NCBI GenBank assembly: GCA_965222315.1
Contig: OZ244951.1
Coordinates: forward strand, 1,550,001 to 1,614,000
From: JACKII01 sp965222315
Lineage (GTDB): Bacteria; Pseudomonadota; Alphaproteobacteria; Bin95
Length of the DNA stretch: 64,000 nt
Direction of reading: 5' to 3'
The notes under the pieces were generated by a model. The model saw nothing but the letters and a program-made list of their open reading frames with translations. It did not search any database and was not told the origin of the DNA. Positions 1 through 8,784 of this stretch are shown here, piece by piece. The stretch's first letter is position 1; each line of letters starts with the position of its first letter. The translations under genes and the position numbers were made by a program.

Positions 1-1482
1 ATCCAGCGGATAGATCGGCCGGCGCACGTTCTCGAAGGACAGCTGGCCGTAGTCCGACGTACAGACGCCCGTGCCCGCGCACTCGATAATGTCCTTGGCC
101 ATGTCCTCGAAGCCCGCGCGGAAGTGCACCCGGCTCTTGATCATCAGGAACTTCTTGCGTGTCGGGTCGATGCCAAGCGCCCGGAAGGCCTGTTGGTCGT
201 TCGGCTCGTTCTGGCGGCTGATGACGACGATCTCCACCTTGCCGGTGTCGAGCACCACGGTCGGTCCCTGGTCGAACAGCACACCGGTGCCTGCCGGGCC
301 CTGGTTGCGGTATTGGCCGTGGTGGATCAGCTTGACCTTGCCCGTCACCTCGCGCGGCGCGCCTTGCAGGCCCAGCGATGGCATCGACATCTTGCCGCCC
401 AGGCTGACCGTGCAGGTGTTGCCGATGCCCGCTGCGATCATCTCCTGCACCGCGCGCGGGTCGCAGATGGCATAGGCGGCCACGTTCTCCAACCCCGCGT
501 CAAGGATCGCGCCCAGCACCGTCATGGTATCCATGGTGCCACCGCTCGCGGCATTGTCGAAATGGTCAAGCAGCACGACCGGCCCGTCCGTCGCCTTCGA
601 TGCGCGGGCGAGGGACTGCTCCAGCGGTTCGATCTGGTAGACCCAGTCGGCCCGATGCTTCCAGGCAAACTCCAGCAACTCGTCCGTGTATTTCTGCGCC
701 TTTTCTGGGTTGTTGTCGGTCACCACCACGGCGGAGAGGCCCGCCTGGCTGATATCCGCATGGGGGAAGCCGACGAACAGGGTGGCGGTCAGCACATCCG
801 GTTCCGCCTCCATCTCCTTGGTGCGCGCCTGCAGGTCCTTGTTGGGGAAGCGCCCGGTACCCTGGCACATGACGTGCGGCAGCATCGGCTTCTGGCCCCA
901 GGCGATGGTCGGCTTGGCCTTGCCGTTCAGCATGGCGAACAAGGCTTTGCCCGCGCGCATGCCGGTCTCGTGATTGTCGATGTGCGGGTAGGTCTGGAAA
1001 CCCGCGAGCGTCGTGCAATTATCGATGATCTCCGGGTAGAGGTTTGTGTGCATGTCAAGGGCCACCGCAATCGGCAGGCCCGGCGCGATCGAGCGGATGC
1101 GCTTCAACAGCGTGCCCTCGCCGTCCTCATGGTCCTCCGTCACCATCGCGCCGTGCAGGTCGAGCAGGCAGGCGTCGCAGCCTTCGGCAACCGCGTCGCA
1201 GATGGCGTCACTCATGGCTTGGTAGGCAGCCCGTTCCACCGGGCCGCTCGGCCGGGCGGAGGCAGCGATGGGCGTCACGATCTCCGCGCCTGCTTCCTCC
1301 GCCAGTTCGACAAAGGCCGCCAGGGCGGAATTGGTACCGCGAAAAGCCGGGATCACCTCCTCGTTGCGGAAGGGCTCCGGCTGCCCCGATGCGAAGCGCC
1401 CCAAGGGTGTTGGCACCGGTGAAAAGGTATTGGTCTCGTGCTTCATCTGGGCGATGACGACGCGGAGCGGTTTCTGCGGCAT
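1..1482 (-). CDS. MlrC-type M81 family metallopeptidase, 3' end cut by window edge
   Basis: The reading frame starts at 1482 and stays open for 494 codons to base 1, so only the last few residues should be missing (family members are about 490-510 residues). The N-terminus carries the MKHETNTFSP signature of the microcystin-degradation MlrC family, followed by LLDLHGAMV and ALDMHTNL, which hold likely zinc ligands (Asp/His), and later VVLLDHFDNAASGG. The family contains zinc peptidases acting on small or cyclic peptides, but most homologues have no proven substrate, so the natural substrate here is unknown. No signal peptide is visible, so a cytoplasmic location is expected. It is divergent from the secreted protein at 1934 and shares a 450-base intergenic region with it. 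Confidence 0.85.
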   Translation of the reverse strand, partial: MPQKPLRVVIAQMKHETNTFSPVPTPLGRFASGQPEPFRNEEVIPAFRGTNSALAAFVELAEEAGAEIVTPIAASARPSGPVERAAYQAMSDAICDAVAEGCDACLLDLHGAMVTEDHEDGEGTLLKRIRSIAPGLPIAVALDMHTNLYPEIIDNCTTLAGFQTYPHIDNHETGMRAGKALFAMLNGKAKPTIAWGQKPMLPHVMCQGTGRFPNKDLQARTKEMEAEPDVLTATLFVGFPHADISQAGLSAVVVTDNNPEKAQKYTDELLEFAWKHRADWVYQIEPLEQSLARASKATDGPVVLLDHFDNAASGGTMDTMTVLGAILDAGLENVAAYAICDPRAVQEMIAAGIGNTCTVSLGGKMSMPSLGLQGAPREVTGKVKLIHHGQYRNQGPAGTGVLFDQGPTVVLDTGKVEIVVISRQNEPNDQQAFRALGIDPTRKKFLMIKSRVHFRAGFEDMAKDIIECAGTGVCTSDYGQLSFENVRRPIYPLD

Positions 1483-1933
1483 GGGCTGAGTCTCCAGAGC
1501 AATAATACGGTGGGTCTTGAGGCCAGGGTAGAGGGTGCCGCGGGCAGGCGGATAGGGCAAGGGAGAGGAGGACGCAATTTTTACCATCGGCTCCTATCTG
1601 ACCATCTCTAGCTTCAAACAGGAAACATGCGCCAGCCGTTGTGTCGGAGGATTTTGTACTTTGCCCTCCGGCCTGCGGATACCTGGATATCACTAAAAAT
1701 TAAGTGAGAGTATGAGATTGTAGCCAAAATCAACGATAATTGTGAGAAAGATATCATTTCAAAATGGGATTATTCAAAATAATTTTGAGAGAAATACACC
1801 GACGGCAAAAATAAAACTTGAATAGAGGATTGCTGCTAATTAGCGTCTCAGTTTGTTAATTGAACTGGGTGTAAGGGGTCTTGGGCTGATGTTTCCGAAC
1901 AATGAAGATATCCTTTCAGGAGAGATGCCGGGA
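1483..1933. other. Divergent intergenic region with AT-rich core
   Basis: No convincing gene is seen. About 1690-1860 is strikingly AT-rich against the GC-rich surroundings and contains a TCAAAAT / ATTTTGA dyad near 1757-1789. The region must hold the promoters of the MlrC-type gene to the left and the phospholipase-like gene to the right. An in-frame ATG at 1853 would extend the right-hand gene into this region, but it lacks a good ribosome binding site. Confidence 0.6.
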
Positions 1934-3736
1934 ATGACCAAAAATGGTACATGCGTGCGAACCGGTGCTTCTGAACGAAAGGCTAAACGATCCCTTAATC
2001 TCGGCCGTACAGGGGGCCTCGCTGCGCTGATAGCGGTCTCGCTTGCCACCGTCCCCGTTGCCACCCATGCTTTCACTCAAAGTGCCGGGACAGGCATTTC
2101 CAACATTTTCCCAATGGGACATGAGTGGCTAACGCGTCTTGCCGCGTTGGAGGTGATGGGCGGAGATCCCATCGTCAAGCCGGACCCCAATGACCCGCGC
2201 AAACACTGGACACGCGGCTTAGCCAAGAACACCGATCTTTCCGACCCCGGTGCGCAGGCAGAACTGCGCCGCCTGAAAGTTCAATCCTACAAAGATCATC
2301 GCTACGAATCCACCTACAAGGCGGTTTTTGACGCCATTATCGGCGAGCGGTGGGTCGATCTCGGCGGCTTCAATGTCCTGAACTCCATGGCGGGCAAGCA
2401 CAATTGCTTTGACGCCGTCGCACAGGAACCGGTTGACGTGCAGTATGACCACTTCATGCGGCGCTACGACGAGGTAGGGGGCCAAGGCGGTGTACAGGCT
2501 GCAACCAAGTCCAGGGAGCGGTTCGTCCAATACTTTGTGAATGCGGCGATCGCGCCAGAGACCGCGATGGTCGTCTGGGATGGTGGCGCTGCATCTGCAC
2601 GGGTGGAAGTAGACCGGAACTATTTCCTGTTTGGTAGAGCAGTGCATCTGTTTCAGGACTCGTTCAGTTCGGAGCACACTGTCCGTCTGCCGGTCGATAA
2701 CTATGAACAGATCCGCCAAGTCAAAAGCTATCTATGCGCCCGTGGATCCGAGCAGCACACCCATTCCAATGCAGAGATACTTTCCTATAAGAGCGGTGAC
2801 GTTGTCTGGAAGCCCGACGCGTCCAGCTATCCCGGCTGGAGTTCCTACACGCCCAGCAATATGAAAGATTTCGCGTTGGTCGCTACGGAAGGGACTAAGG
2901 ACCTATGGGCCGCGTTCATCCGCACTATGGGCACGCCGCCTGCCCAGCGCGAGGCCGCGGCACGCGCGGAGGCAGAGACGCTGGCGAAAAACTGGCTAGG
3001 CAGCAACGACGCCGAAATGAGCAGTTGGTATGCCAATGCTGAAAATCGCGTTGAAAACTACGTTCTTGGCGACGGGGAAAGCGGCAAAGGCCAGAGCATG
3101 AAGGAGTGCATGACAGGTCTGGGCGTCAAACCAGGCAAGAAGACTGGGGCGGAAATGCAGGCGGAACGGGTTCGCGAATTGGAGGAAACCCAGCGTATCT
3201 GCCTGTTTAATGTGAAGGCCGAGGACGGCTACTCGGACCTGTTCGATCAGTCGCTGCGCATGCCCTACAACTGGACTTGGGTCAATCAGCGGGGGTGGGA
3301 GACCCCTCCGAAGGGCTGGAAGCTGCCCATGCGCCAGGCCGACTCGGGCACCCGAGAGCGCATCCGGAATACCGCAAGCAACTGCTACCTTTCAGCCCCA
3401 GACGGCATCAAACAGAACGCCTGGGTTTATTGCCGGAAAGGTGCGGCACCGCTGGATTTCATCGTGGTCCTTGGTCAGAAAGGCGCTTACTACCGCCTCG
3501 CCAAAGCGCCCCTGTTCCTCAGCTATCGGGCTTCGAGCGGCGCGGTGAAGCTCTATGACTCACCATATCAAGCGGAGTACAATCTTAGGGGCGTTGCTGG
3601 CGATCCTGCTCAAGTGGCGATCAAGAACGTGTATTGGGATAATTACATGTGGCTGTCTGGGGAATCACCCTACATCACGCGCGGTGGCAACCCCGCCAAT
3701 CGCAACGCTCAGTGGTTGTTTGAACATATTAAGTAA
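1934..3736 (+). CDS. Secreted zinc-dependent phospholipase C / P1-nuclease-like protein
   Basis: This is a 600-residue protein from the ATG at 1934, which follows AGGAG with 11-base spacing; earlier in-frame ATGs at 1853, 1889 and 1925 are less likely. A basic stretch and a hydrophobic segment (about residues 27-46, ending ATHA) form a signal peptide. The zinc-site pattern of bacterial phospholipase C is present: H63 in GHEWLTRLA, H173 in YDHFMRRYDE, then H238-x3-D242-x5-H248 in HLFQDSFSSEH and H277-x3-E281 in HSNAE. Known family members hydrolyse phospholipids or nucleic acids with three zinc ions. The last ~250 residues are extra and could be a beta-trefoil-like binding domain, which is a guess. 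The catalytic class is inferred from the metal ligands only. It is divergent from the MlrC-type gene. Confidence 0.6.
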   Translation: MTKNGTCVRTGASERKAKRSLNLGRTGGLAALIAVSLATVPVATHAFTQSAGTGISNIFPMGHEWLTRLAALEVMGGDPIVKPDPNDPRKHWTRGLAKNTDLSDPGAQAELRRLKVQSYKDHRYESTYKAVFDAIIGERWVDLGGFNVLNSMAGKHNCFDAVAQEPVDVQYDHFMRRYDEVGGQGGVQAATKSRERFVQYFVNAAIAPETAMVVWDGGAASARVEVDRNYFLFGRAVHLFQDSFSSEHTVRLPVDNYEQIRQVKSYLCARGSEQHTHSNAEILSYKSGDVVWKPDASSYPGWSSYTPSNMKDFALVATEGTKDLWAAFIRTMGTPPAQREAAARAEAETLAKNWLGSNDAEMSSWYANAENRVENYVLGDGESGKGQSMKECMTGLGVKPGKKTGAEMQAERVRELEETQRICLFNVKAEDGYSDLFDQSLRMPYNWTWVNQRGWETPPKGWKLPMRQADSGTRERIRNTASNCYLSAPDGIKQNAWVYCRKGAAPLDFIVVLGQKGAYYRLAKAPLFLSYRASSGAVKLYDSPYQAEYNLRGVAGDPAQVAIKNVYWDNYMWLSGESPYITRGGNPANRNAQWLFEHIK

Positions 3737-3882
3737 GGCGGAACCCGTCGCACGGCCCCAGACTTCTATCACCGCCTATCCGTCCCGCTCAATTGGCGCT
3801 AGACTTTCGGCATACGCAGGCACACCTTTCCAAACAGCAAGCCACGTTCCGGCCCAGCCGGCATCTTCTGACGGAGCCTCTC

Positions 3883-5265
3883 ATGAACTTCATGCCCAAT
3901 TCCCCCGCCGCACGGGACATCAAGTATCACATTCATCCCCACACCAATTTCCGCCAGCACGAGGAGACCGGCTCCCTGGTGCTGACCAAGGGCGAGGGTG
4001 TCTACGTCTACGACGATGAGGGGAACAAGTACCTGGAGGCGATGGCGGGCCTCTGGTGCGCGTCGCTGGGGTTCAGCGAAAAGCGTTTGGCCGAAGCGGC
4101 TTACAAACAAATGCTGGAACTGCCTTACTACCATACCTTTAGCTACAAGACACACACGCCGATTGTGGATCTGGCTGAGCGGCTGGTCGAACTGGCGCCG
4201 CAGACGGTCTCCAAGGTTATCTTTCAGTCGTCCGGCTCCGAAGCCAACGACACGGCGGTGAAGCTAGTCCACTACTACAACAACGCCATCGGCCGGCCCG
4301 AGAAGAAAAAGATCATCTCCCGGCTCAAGGCCTATCACGGTACGACCCGGACGGCGGCCTCGCTGACCGGGCTGCCGAACATGCACAAGCATTTCGACCT
4401 GCCGCTCGCCGGTGTGTTGCACACGTCGACGCCGCACCACTACCGCAATGCAGCCGAAGGGGAGAGCGAGGAAGACTTCGCCACGCGCCTTGCCGCCGAC
4501 CTGGAGCAGATGATCGTGGCGGAGGGGCCGGAGACGGTCGCGGCCTTCATCGCCGAGCCAGTCATGGGCGCGGGCGGCGTGATCGTACCGCCGCGGACTT
4601 ATTTCGAGAAGATGCAGGCGGTGCTGAAGAAGTACGACGTGCTGATGATCGCCGACGAGGTGATCTGCGGCTTCGGGCGTACCGGCAACATGTGGGGCTG
4701 CGATACCTTCAACATCCAGCCGGACATTCTGGTCTGCGCCAAGGCGTTGAGCGCTTCCTACCTGCCGATTTCGGCGGTGCTGGTCGCCGATCATGTCTAC
4801 CAGGGCATCGCGGAAGGCACGGCTGACGGCGGCCCTCCGTTCGGCCACGGCTACACCTATGGCGGCCATCCGGTATCGGCCGCCGTCGCGGTCGAGACGC
4901 TGAAGATTTATGAGGAAATCGACCTGGTCAGCCAAGTGCAGAGCATCGCGCCGTTGATGCAGAACGGTCTCCGCCAGTTCGCCGACCATCCGCTGGTTGG
5001 CGAAGTGCGCGGCGTCGGCCTAGTCGCTGCGATCGAAGTGGTTGAGGATAAAGCATCGAAAAAAGCCTTTGAGCCCGCCCGTAAGGTTGGCGCGTACATC
5101 GACAATCTGGCCAAGGAAAACGGCATGATTGTGCGCGCCATGGGCGACAGCATCGGCTTCACTCCGCCCCTGATCATGAAGCCAGCCGAGATCAACGAGA
5201 TGGTTGAGATCATGGGCAAAACCCTGGACCAGGCCTGGGCGGCCGTGCAGGCGGGCGAGGTCTGA
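3883..5265 (+). CDS. Class III PLP-dependent aminotransferase (omega-aminotransferase type)
   Basis: This protein has 460 residues from the ATG at 3883, preceded by GGAG; a longer frame from 3793 would add 30 residues unlike the family. Class III hallmarks are visible: SSGSEANDTAVKL (phosphate binding), AYHGTT, the Asp of LMIADEVICGFGRTG, the PLP lysine in CAKALSASYLPIS, and GYTYGGHPV. The family moves amino groups between pyruvate or similar acceptors and omega-amino acids, polyamines or aryl amines; the sequence resembles the pyruvate-dependent omega-transaminases. The enzyme should be cytoplasmic and dimeric. It stands alone, ending in a terminator hairpin it shares with the convergent acyl-CoA dehydrogenase. 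Substrate is not predictable from sequence. Confidence 0.88.
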   Translation: MNFMPNSPAARDIKYHIHPHTNFRQHEETGSLVLTKGEGVYVYDDEGNKYLEAMAGLWCASLGFSEKRLAEAAYKQMLELPYYHTFSYKTHTPIVDLAERLVELAPQTVSKVIFQSSGSEANDTAVKLVHYYNNAIGRPEKKKIISRLKAYHGTTRTAASLTGLPNMHKHFDLPLAGVLHTSTPHHYRNAAEGESEEDFATRLAADLEQMIVAEGPETVAAFIAEPVMGAGGVIVPPRTYFEKMQAVLKKYDVLMIADEVICGFGRTGNMWGCDTFNIQPDILVCAKALSASYLPISAVLVADHVYQGIAEGTADGGPPFGHGYTYGGHPVSAAVAVETLKIYEEIDLVSQVQSIAPLMQNGLRQFADHPLVGEVRGVGLVAAIEVVEDKASKKAFEPARKVGAYIDNLAKENGMIVRAMGDSIGFTPPLIMKPAEINEMVEIMGKTLDQAWAAVQAGEV

Positions 5266-5273
5266 TCCCGGCA

Positions 5274-5297
5274 GCCCCCGGGGATATCCCTGGGGGC
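5274..5297. terminator. Bidirectional terminator palindrome between convergent genes
   Basis: GCCCCC and GGGGGC arms enclose the self-complementary GGGATATCCC, giving an almost perfect 24-base palindrome with a single G-T wobble. It lies just after the aminotransferase stop and before the stop of the convergent acyl-CoA dehydrogenase, the expected place for a shared terminator. A short T-rich run follows on the plus strand. Confidence 0.75.
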
Positions 5298-5334
5298 ATT
5301 CTTTGCCAGCCTGTTAGGGTATAGGGCTGCGTTC

Positions 5335-6471
5335 CTAGAAACCTTGCAGCCGCGCGTAGCGGTCCCGGTGGTAGGCGCGGTTTCCGAAGGCGGCCTCCGC
5401 GACGCGGGCGCGCTTCAGGTAGAGGCCGGCGTCGAACTCGTCCGTCATGCCGATGCCGCCATGAATTTGGATAAGCTGGTTCGACATCTCAAACAGATGG
5501 TCGCCCATTTTGGCTTTGGCGAGGGAACATGCTTGTGGCGCGTCCGCCGCGCCATCGTCGAGTGCCTGGAGGGCTGCCTCAACGCAGGAGCGGGCCAGTT
5601 CCTTGCCCGTGAATAGCGTCGCCGCCCGGTGGCCGAGCGCCTGAAACGAGCCGATGACCTGACCGAACTGCTTGCGCGTCTTGAGGTAGTCGAGCGTCAT
5701 GTCGAAGGCATGGGAGGCGGTGCCCAGCATCTCCGCTGAGAGGCCGGTGGCGGCGCGGTCCAGCGTGGCATCCAGGATAGGCCAGCCCTTGTCGACCTGG
5801 CCGAGCACGGCATCGGCGGGCACTTCCACTTGCGCGAAGGAGAGTTGGGCATAGCCGCGGCTGTCAAACGTCTCCATAGCCGTGCGGCTCAATCCGTCGG
5901 CTGAGGCCGGGACCAGGAACAGGCTGATGCCGGCGGTCTCGCCCGGTGCGCCGGAGGTGCGGGCGGCTACGATGAACAGGTCCGCCGTCATGCCTTCCAT
6001 GACGAACGTCTTTGCGCCGGACAGTGCGAAGCCTCCAGCAGTCTTCTCGGCCTTCAGCGCGGTTTTGGCCGGGGCATGGCGCGGACCTTCGTCGATGGCC
6101 AGCGTCGCGATGCTCTCTCCCTTGGCAATCGCGGGCAGGTGCGCTTGTTTCTGCGCCTCACTGCCGCCCAGGATGATGGCCGATGCGCCTACCAGACCGG
6201 AGGCGAGCAGGGGGGAGGCCACCAGGTGCTTGCCCATTTCCTCCAAGACCAGGCCGAAGGTCATGTAGCCCAGGCCGGAGCCGCCATATTCCTCCGGCAC
6301 GATCATGCCTGCCCAGCCGAGGGCGGCGATTTCCGCCCAGGTGGCTGGCTGAAAACGCCCGGCCACGCCGGAGTCGCGCATGGCGCGGAACTGCTGGACG
6401 GGGGCTTTTTCCTCAACCCAGGCTTTGGCTTGGTCGCGGATGATGGATTGTTCTTCGGTCAGGGCGGCCAT
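5335..6471 (-). CDS. Acyl-CoA dehydrogenase family protein (first of a pair)
   Basis: This 378-residue flavoenzyme has the ACAD three-domain order: N-terminal helices with PEEYGGSGLGYMTFGLVLEEMG, a middle beta domain with FALSGAKTFVMEG, and a C-terminal helical domain with TRKQFGQVIGSFQALGHR and IHGGIGMTDEFDAGLYLKR. The family abstracts the alpha proton of acyl-CoA and passes electrons to ETF. It lies downstream of a second acyl-CoA dehydrogenase (6648-7859) on the same strand, a layout typical of two-subunit steroid, bile acid or branched acyl-CoA dehydrogenases; that they form a heteromer is inference. The usual base Glu is not securely placed in this reading. Confidence 0.88.
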   Translation of the reverse strand: MAALTEEQSIIRDQAKAWVEEKAPVQQFRAMRDSGVAGRFQPATWAEIAALGWAGMIVPEEYGGSGLGYMTFGLVLEEMGKHLVASPLLASGLVGASAIILGGSEAQKQAHLPAIAKGESIATLAIDEGPRHAPAKTALKAEKTAGGFALSGAKTFVMEGMTADLFIVAARTSGAPGETAGISLFLVPASADGLSRTAMETFDSRGYAQLSFAQVEVPADAVLGQVDKGWPILDATLDRAATGLSAEMLGTASHAFDMTLDYLKTRKQFGQVIGSFQALGHRAATLFTGKELARSCVEAALQALDDGAADAPQACSLAKAKMGDHLFEMSNQLIQIHGGIGMTDEFDAGLYLKRARVAEAAFGNRAYHRDRYARLQGF

Positions 6472-6534
6472 GCTGGCGGTTCCTTGGAATATTCTTTGTC
6501 TGGCTCAATCAGGAGGAGGCTTCGGTCTCACTCC

Positions 6535-6625
6535 GCCTTCACCCCGAGTGCCGCGCAGCGGTGTATCGAGGGGCGGGGGGCTCCCTCGATACAACCCGGA
6601 CGGTGTCCGGGCCACTCGGGATGAA
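6535..6625. repeat. Palindromic intergenic repeat with cloverleaf-like arms
   Basis: Outer arms TCACCCCGAGTG and CACTCGGGATGA pair with one mismatch. Inside are a GTATCGAGG/CCTCGATAC stem, a small CCGC-GCAG-CGG hairpin and a CCCGGACGGTGTCCGGG hairpin. The element fills most of the gap between the two acyl-CoA dehydrogenase genes and looks like a dispersed palindromic repeat of the kind common between alphaproteobacterial genes. It may attenuate transcription or stabilise mRNA ends. Confidence 0.65.
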
Positions 6626-6647
6626 GGGAAAGGGAAAGCGTGTGCGC

Positions 6648-7859
6648 CTACCCCTTCTGCGTGGTTTCCGGCAGGCCCAGGATGTTCTTGGCGATGATGT
6701 TGTTCTGCACCTCGAACGAGCCGCCATAGATGCTGGCCGCCTTGCCGAACAGCCATTCGCGGACGTTCTTCAACTCGTCCGCCTCATAGGCGTCGCCGTC
6801 CCAGCCAACGCCCTGGCTGCCCATGATCTCCATCTTCAGTTCCGCCTTGGTCTGGGCGACGTTGGTGGCGGAATTCTTCAGGATGGAGGCTGCGGCGCTG
6901 ACCTTTACCTGGCCCTGCGCCTCCGCCCGGATGCGGGCGATGGTCAGGTTGTGAGCCTTGTCCGCCATCAGATTGTCGGCGATGCGGACGCGCAATTCCT
7001 TGTCGGAGAGCGTGCCGTCAGCATCCGTGCCCACATAGCGTTTGGCGATTTCGGGCAGCGGCTCCTCGTTGTCGACGGTGCGGCGGGCGGCGCTGGTCTG
7101 GCTTTGGCGCTCGTGTTGCAGCAGGCGTTTGATCACGCTCCAGCCGTCATTGAGTTCGCCCAGCAGGTCGGCCTTGTCGGCCCGCGCATCGTCGAAATAG
7201 GTCTCGCAGAAGGGGGAGACGCCGGAGATCAGCTTGATCGGCCTTGTGCTCACGCCCGGCTGGTCCATCGGCAGCAGCACAAAGGAAATTCCGTCGCGCT
7301 TTTTCACGGACGGGTCCGTGCGCACCAGCGCCCCGCACCATTGCGAGATGTCCGCGCCGCTGGTCCAGATCTTCTGGCCGTTGATGACAAAGTGGTCGCC
7401 CTTGTCCTCCGCCCGCGTGGCAAGCGAGGCAAGGTCCGAGCCCGCATTTGGCTCCGACAGGCCCAGGCACCAGCGGACTTCACCGCTTGCCATGCCGCGC
7501 AGGTGGCGGGCCTTCTGGTCGTCGGTGCCGTATTCCAGCATGGTCGGGCCGACCATGGTGACACCCATGCCGGCGAGGGAGGGGATGGGATTGAAGGCGT
7601 CTGCCGCTGCCAATTCTTCCTGAATGACCTTCGCTTCCGGGTCGCTCAGGCCTGCGCCGCCATATTGGCCTGGCCAGGTGGGCGCGCCCCAGCCCTGCCC
7701 GGCAAGGCGCTGGCGCCAGGTTTCCAGGTCGTCCTGAAGGGCCGGCTCCTTGTCCACCATGGCGGCGTAGGAGCGGCTGCGGAGCGAGGCTGGGAAGTTG
7801 GCGGCGATCCAGCCGCGGACATCGGCGCGGAAACTGTCTTGGTCGAGAACGGCGTTCAT
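6648..7859 (-). CDS. Acyl-CoA dehydrogenase family protein (second of a pair)
   Basis: This protein has 403 residues with clear ACAD motifs: TWPGQYGGAGLS, the FAD/substrate segment CLGLSEPNAGSDLASL, FVINGQKIWTSGAD, a long insertion around residues 225-300, and the C-terminal ASIYGGSFEVQNNIIAKNILG. The size and the WTSGAD motif match large-subunit-type dehydrogenases that act on bulky or branched acyl-CoA thioesters. It precedes the gene at 5335-6471 in the same transcriptional direction, separated by a palindromic repeat, so the two are probably co-transcribed. The acyl substrate cannot be named. The SDR gene at 7937 lies upstream on the same strand and could feed the same pathway. Confidence 0.9.
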   Translation of the reverse strand: MNAVLDQDSFRADVRGWIAANFPASLRSRSYAAMVDKEPALQDDLETWRQRLAGQGWGAPTWPGQYGGAGLSDPEAKVIQEELAAADAFNPIPSLAGMGVTMVGPTMLEYGTDDQKARHLRGMASGEVRWCLGLSEPNAGSDLASLATRAEDKGDHFVINGQKIWTSGADISQWCGALVRTDPSVKKRDGISFVLLPMDQPGVSTRPIKLISGVSPFCETYFDDARADKADLLGELNDGWSVIKRLLQHERQSQTSAARRTVDNEEPLPEIAKRYVGTDADGTLSDKELRVRIADNLMADKAHNLTIARIRAEAQGQVKVSAAASILKNSATNVAQTKAELKMEIMGSQGVGWDGDAYEADELKNVREWLFGKAASIYGGSFEVQNNIIAKNILGLPETTQKG

Positions 7860-7936
7860 GGGAGTTCCCCGGCAGCGTGCTGATTTGGTTCGTTGGCGAC
7901 CAGCGTAGCAAACTTGGCGCGGGGAGGGGAGCCTCC

Positions 7937-8674
7937 CTAAATCACGCCGCCTGCGATGCGCAGGTTTGCGCCGCTGGTATAGCTCGCCTCGTCGGAGAGC
8001 AAATACTTCACGCCGTGGGCAATCTCGTCGGCCTGCCCCGCGCGACCCAGGATCAGGCCAGGCGCACGCTTGGCGAGTTCCTCCGGCCCCGGCATGTCGG
8101 TTTCGATCAGACCGGGGGCGAGCGTGTTCACGCGGATGCCTTCCTTCGCCAGTTCCTGGCTGAGACCGATGGTCATGGAGTTCACAGCGCCTTTGGTCAT
8201 CGCATACAGCACAGAGGAGTTCGCCGACCCCTTGTGCGCCGATCCGCTGGAAATGTTCACAATGGCGCCGCCCTTGCCGCCATGGTTGGTGCTCATGCGC
8301 TTGATCGCTTCCAGCGTCGGGTAGATGTAGCCTTTCACGTTCACGCCAATCATCCGGTCGATGGTCTCCTGGCTCATTTCATCGAAACGTCCGCGCTGGG
8401 TGATGACTCCCGCATTGTTCACCAGGTGGGTGAGCGGCCCGAGTTCCCGGTCCACCGTCCGGAACATTTCTTCGACCGCCGTCCGGTCGCTCGTGTCGGC
8501 TTTGACCGCGATGGCCTGCCCGCCGGCATTCAGGATTTCCGCCACGACGGTCGCGGCGGCCTCCGAATTGCTGGCGTAGTTGACGGCGACCTCATAACCT
8601 TCCGCCGCCAGCAGGCGCGCGCAGGCCGCCCCGATGCCGCGGCTGCCGCCCGTGATCAACACAATCTTGCTCAT
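7937..8674 (-). CDS. SDR family NAD(P)-dependent oxidoreductase
   Basis: A 245-residue classical short-chain dehydrogenase: TGGSRGIG at the N-terminus binds the nucleotide, NNAGVI stabilises the fold, and the catalytic Ser-Tyr-Lys set is seen as NISSGSAHKGS followed by YAMTK. The C-terminal LLSDEASYTSGANLRIAGG is typical of the FabG-like group. The preference for NADP(H) is suggested by Ser-Arg after the first glycine. It leads the minus-strand set containing the two acyl-CoA dehydrogenases, which suggests a role in breaking down an acyl or hydroxyacyl compound. Substrate is unknown. Confidence 0.88.
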   Translation of the reverse strand: MSKIVLITGGSRGIGAACARLLAAEGYEVAVNYASNSEAAATVVAEILNAGGQAIAVKADTSDRTAVEEMFRTVDRELGPLTHLVNNAGVITQRGRFDEMSQETIDRMIGVNVKGYIYPTLEAIKRMSTNHGGKGGAIVNISSGSAHKGSANSSVLYAMTKGAVNSMTIGLSQELAKEGIRVNTLAPGLIETDMPGPEELAKRAPGLILGRAGQADEIAHGVKYLLSDEASYTSGANLRIAGGVI

Positions 8675-8784
8675 CGTATTCGTCTCCTGTGCAGTGGCCT
8701 GCGTTGCGCTGGCCAGCGAATGTCTCTAATCGTGGAGCCAACCCTTCATTGCCGCCAATTGCAAGCCGAACGGAGCAAGCCCTT

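Noticed and set aside
124..1422. Long plus-strand frame opposite the MlrC-type gene
   Set aside because: It is a complementary-strand shadow with a His/Arg-rich composition and no recognisable motif; the minus frame has strong family motifs throughout.
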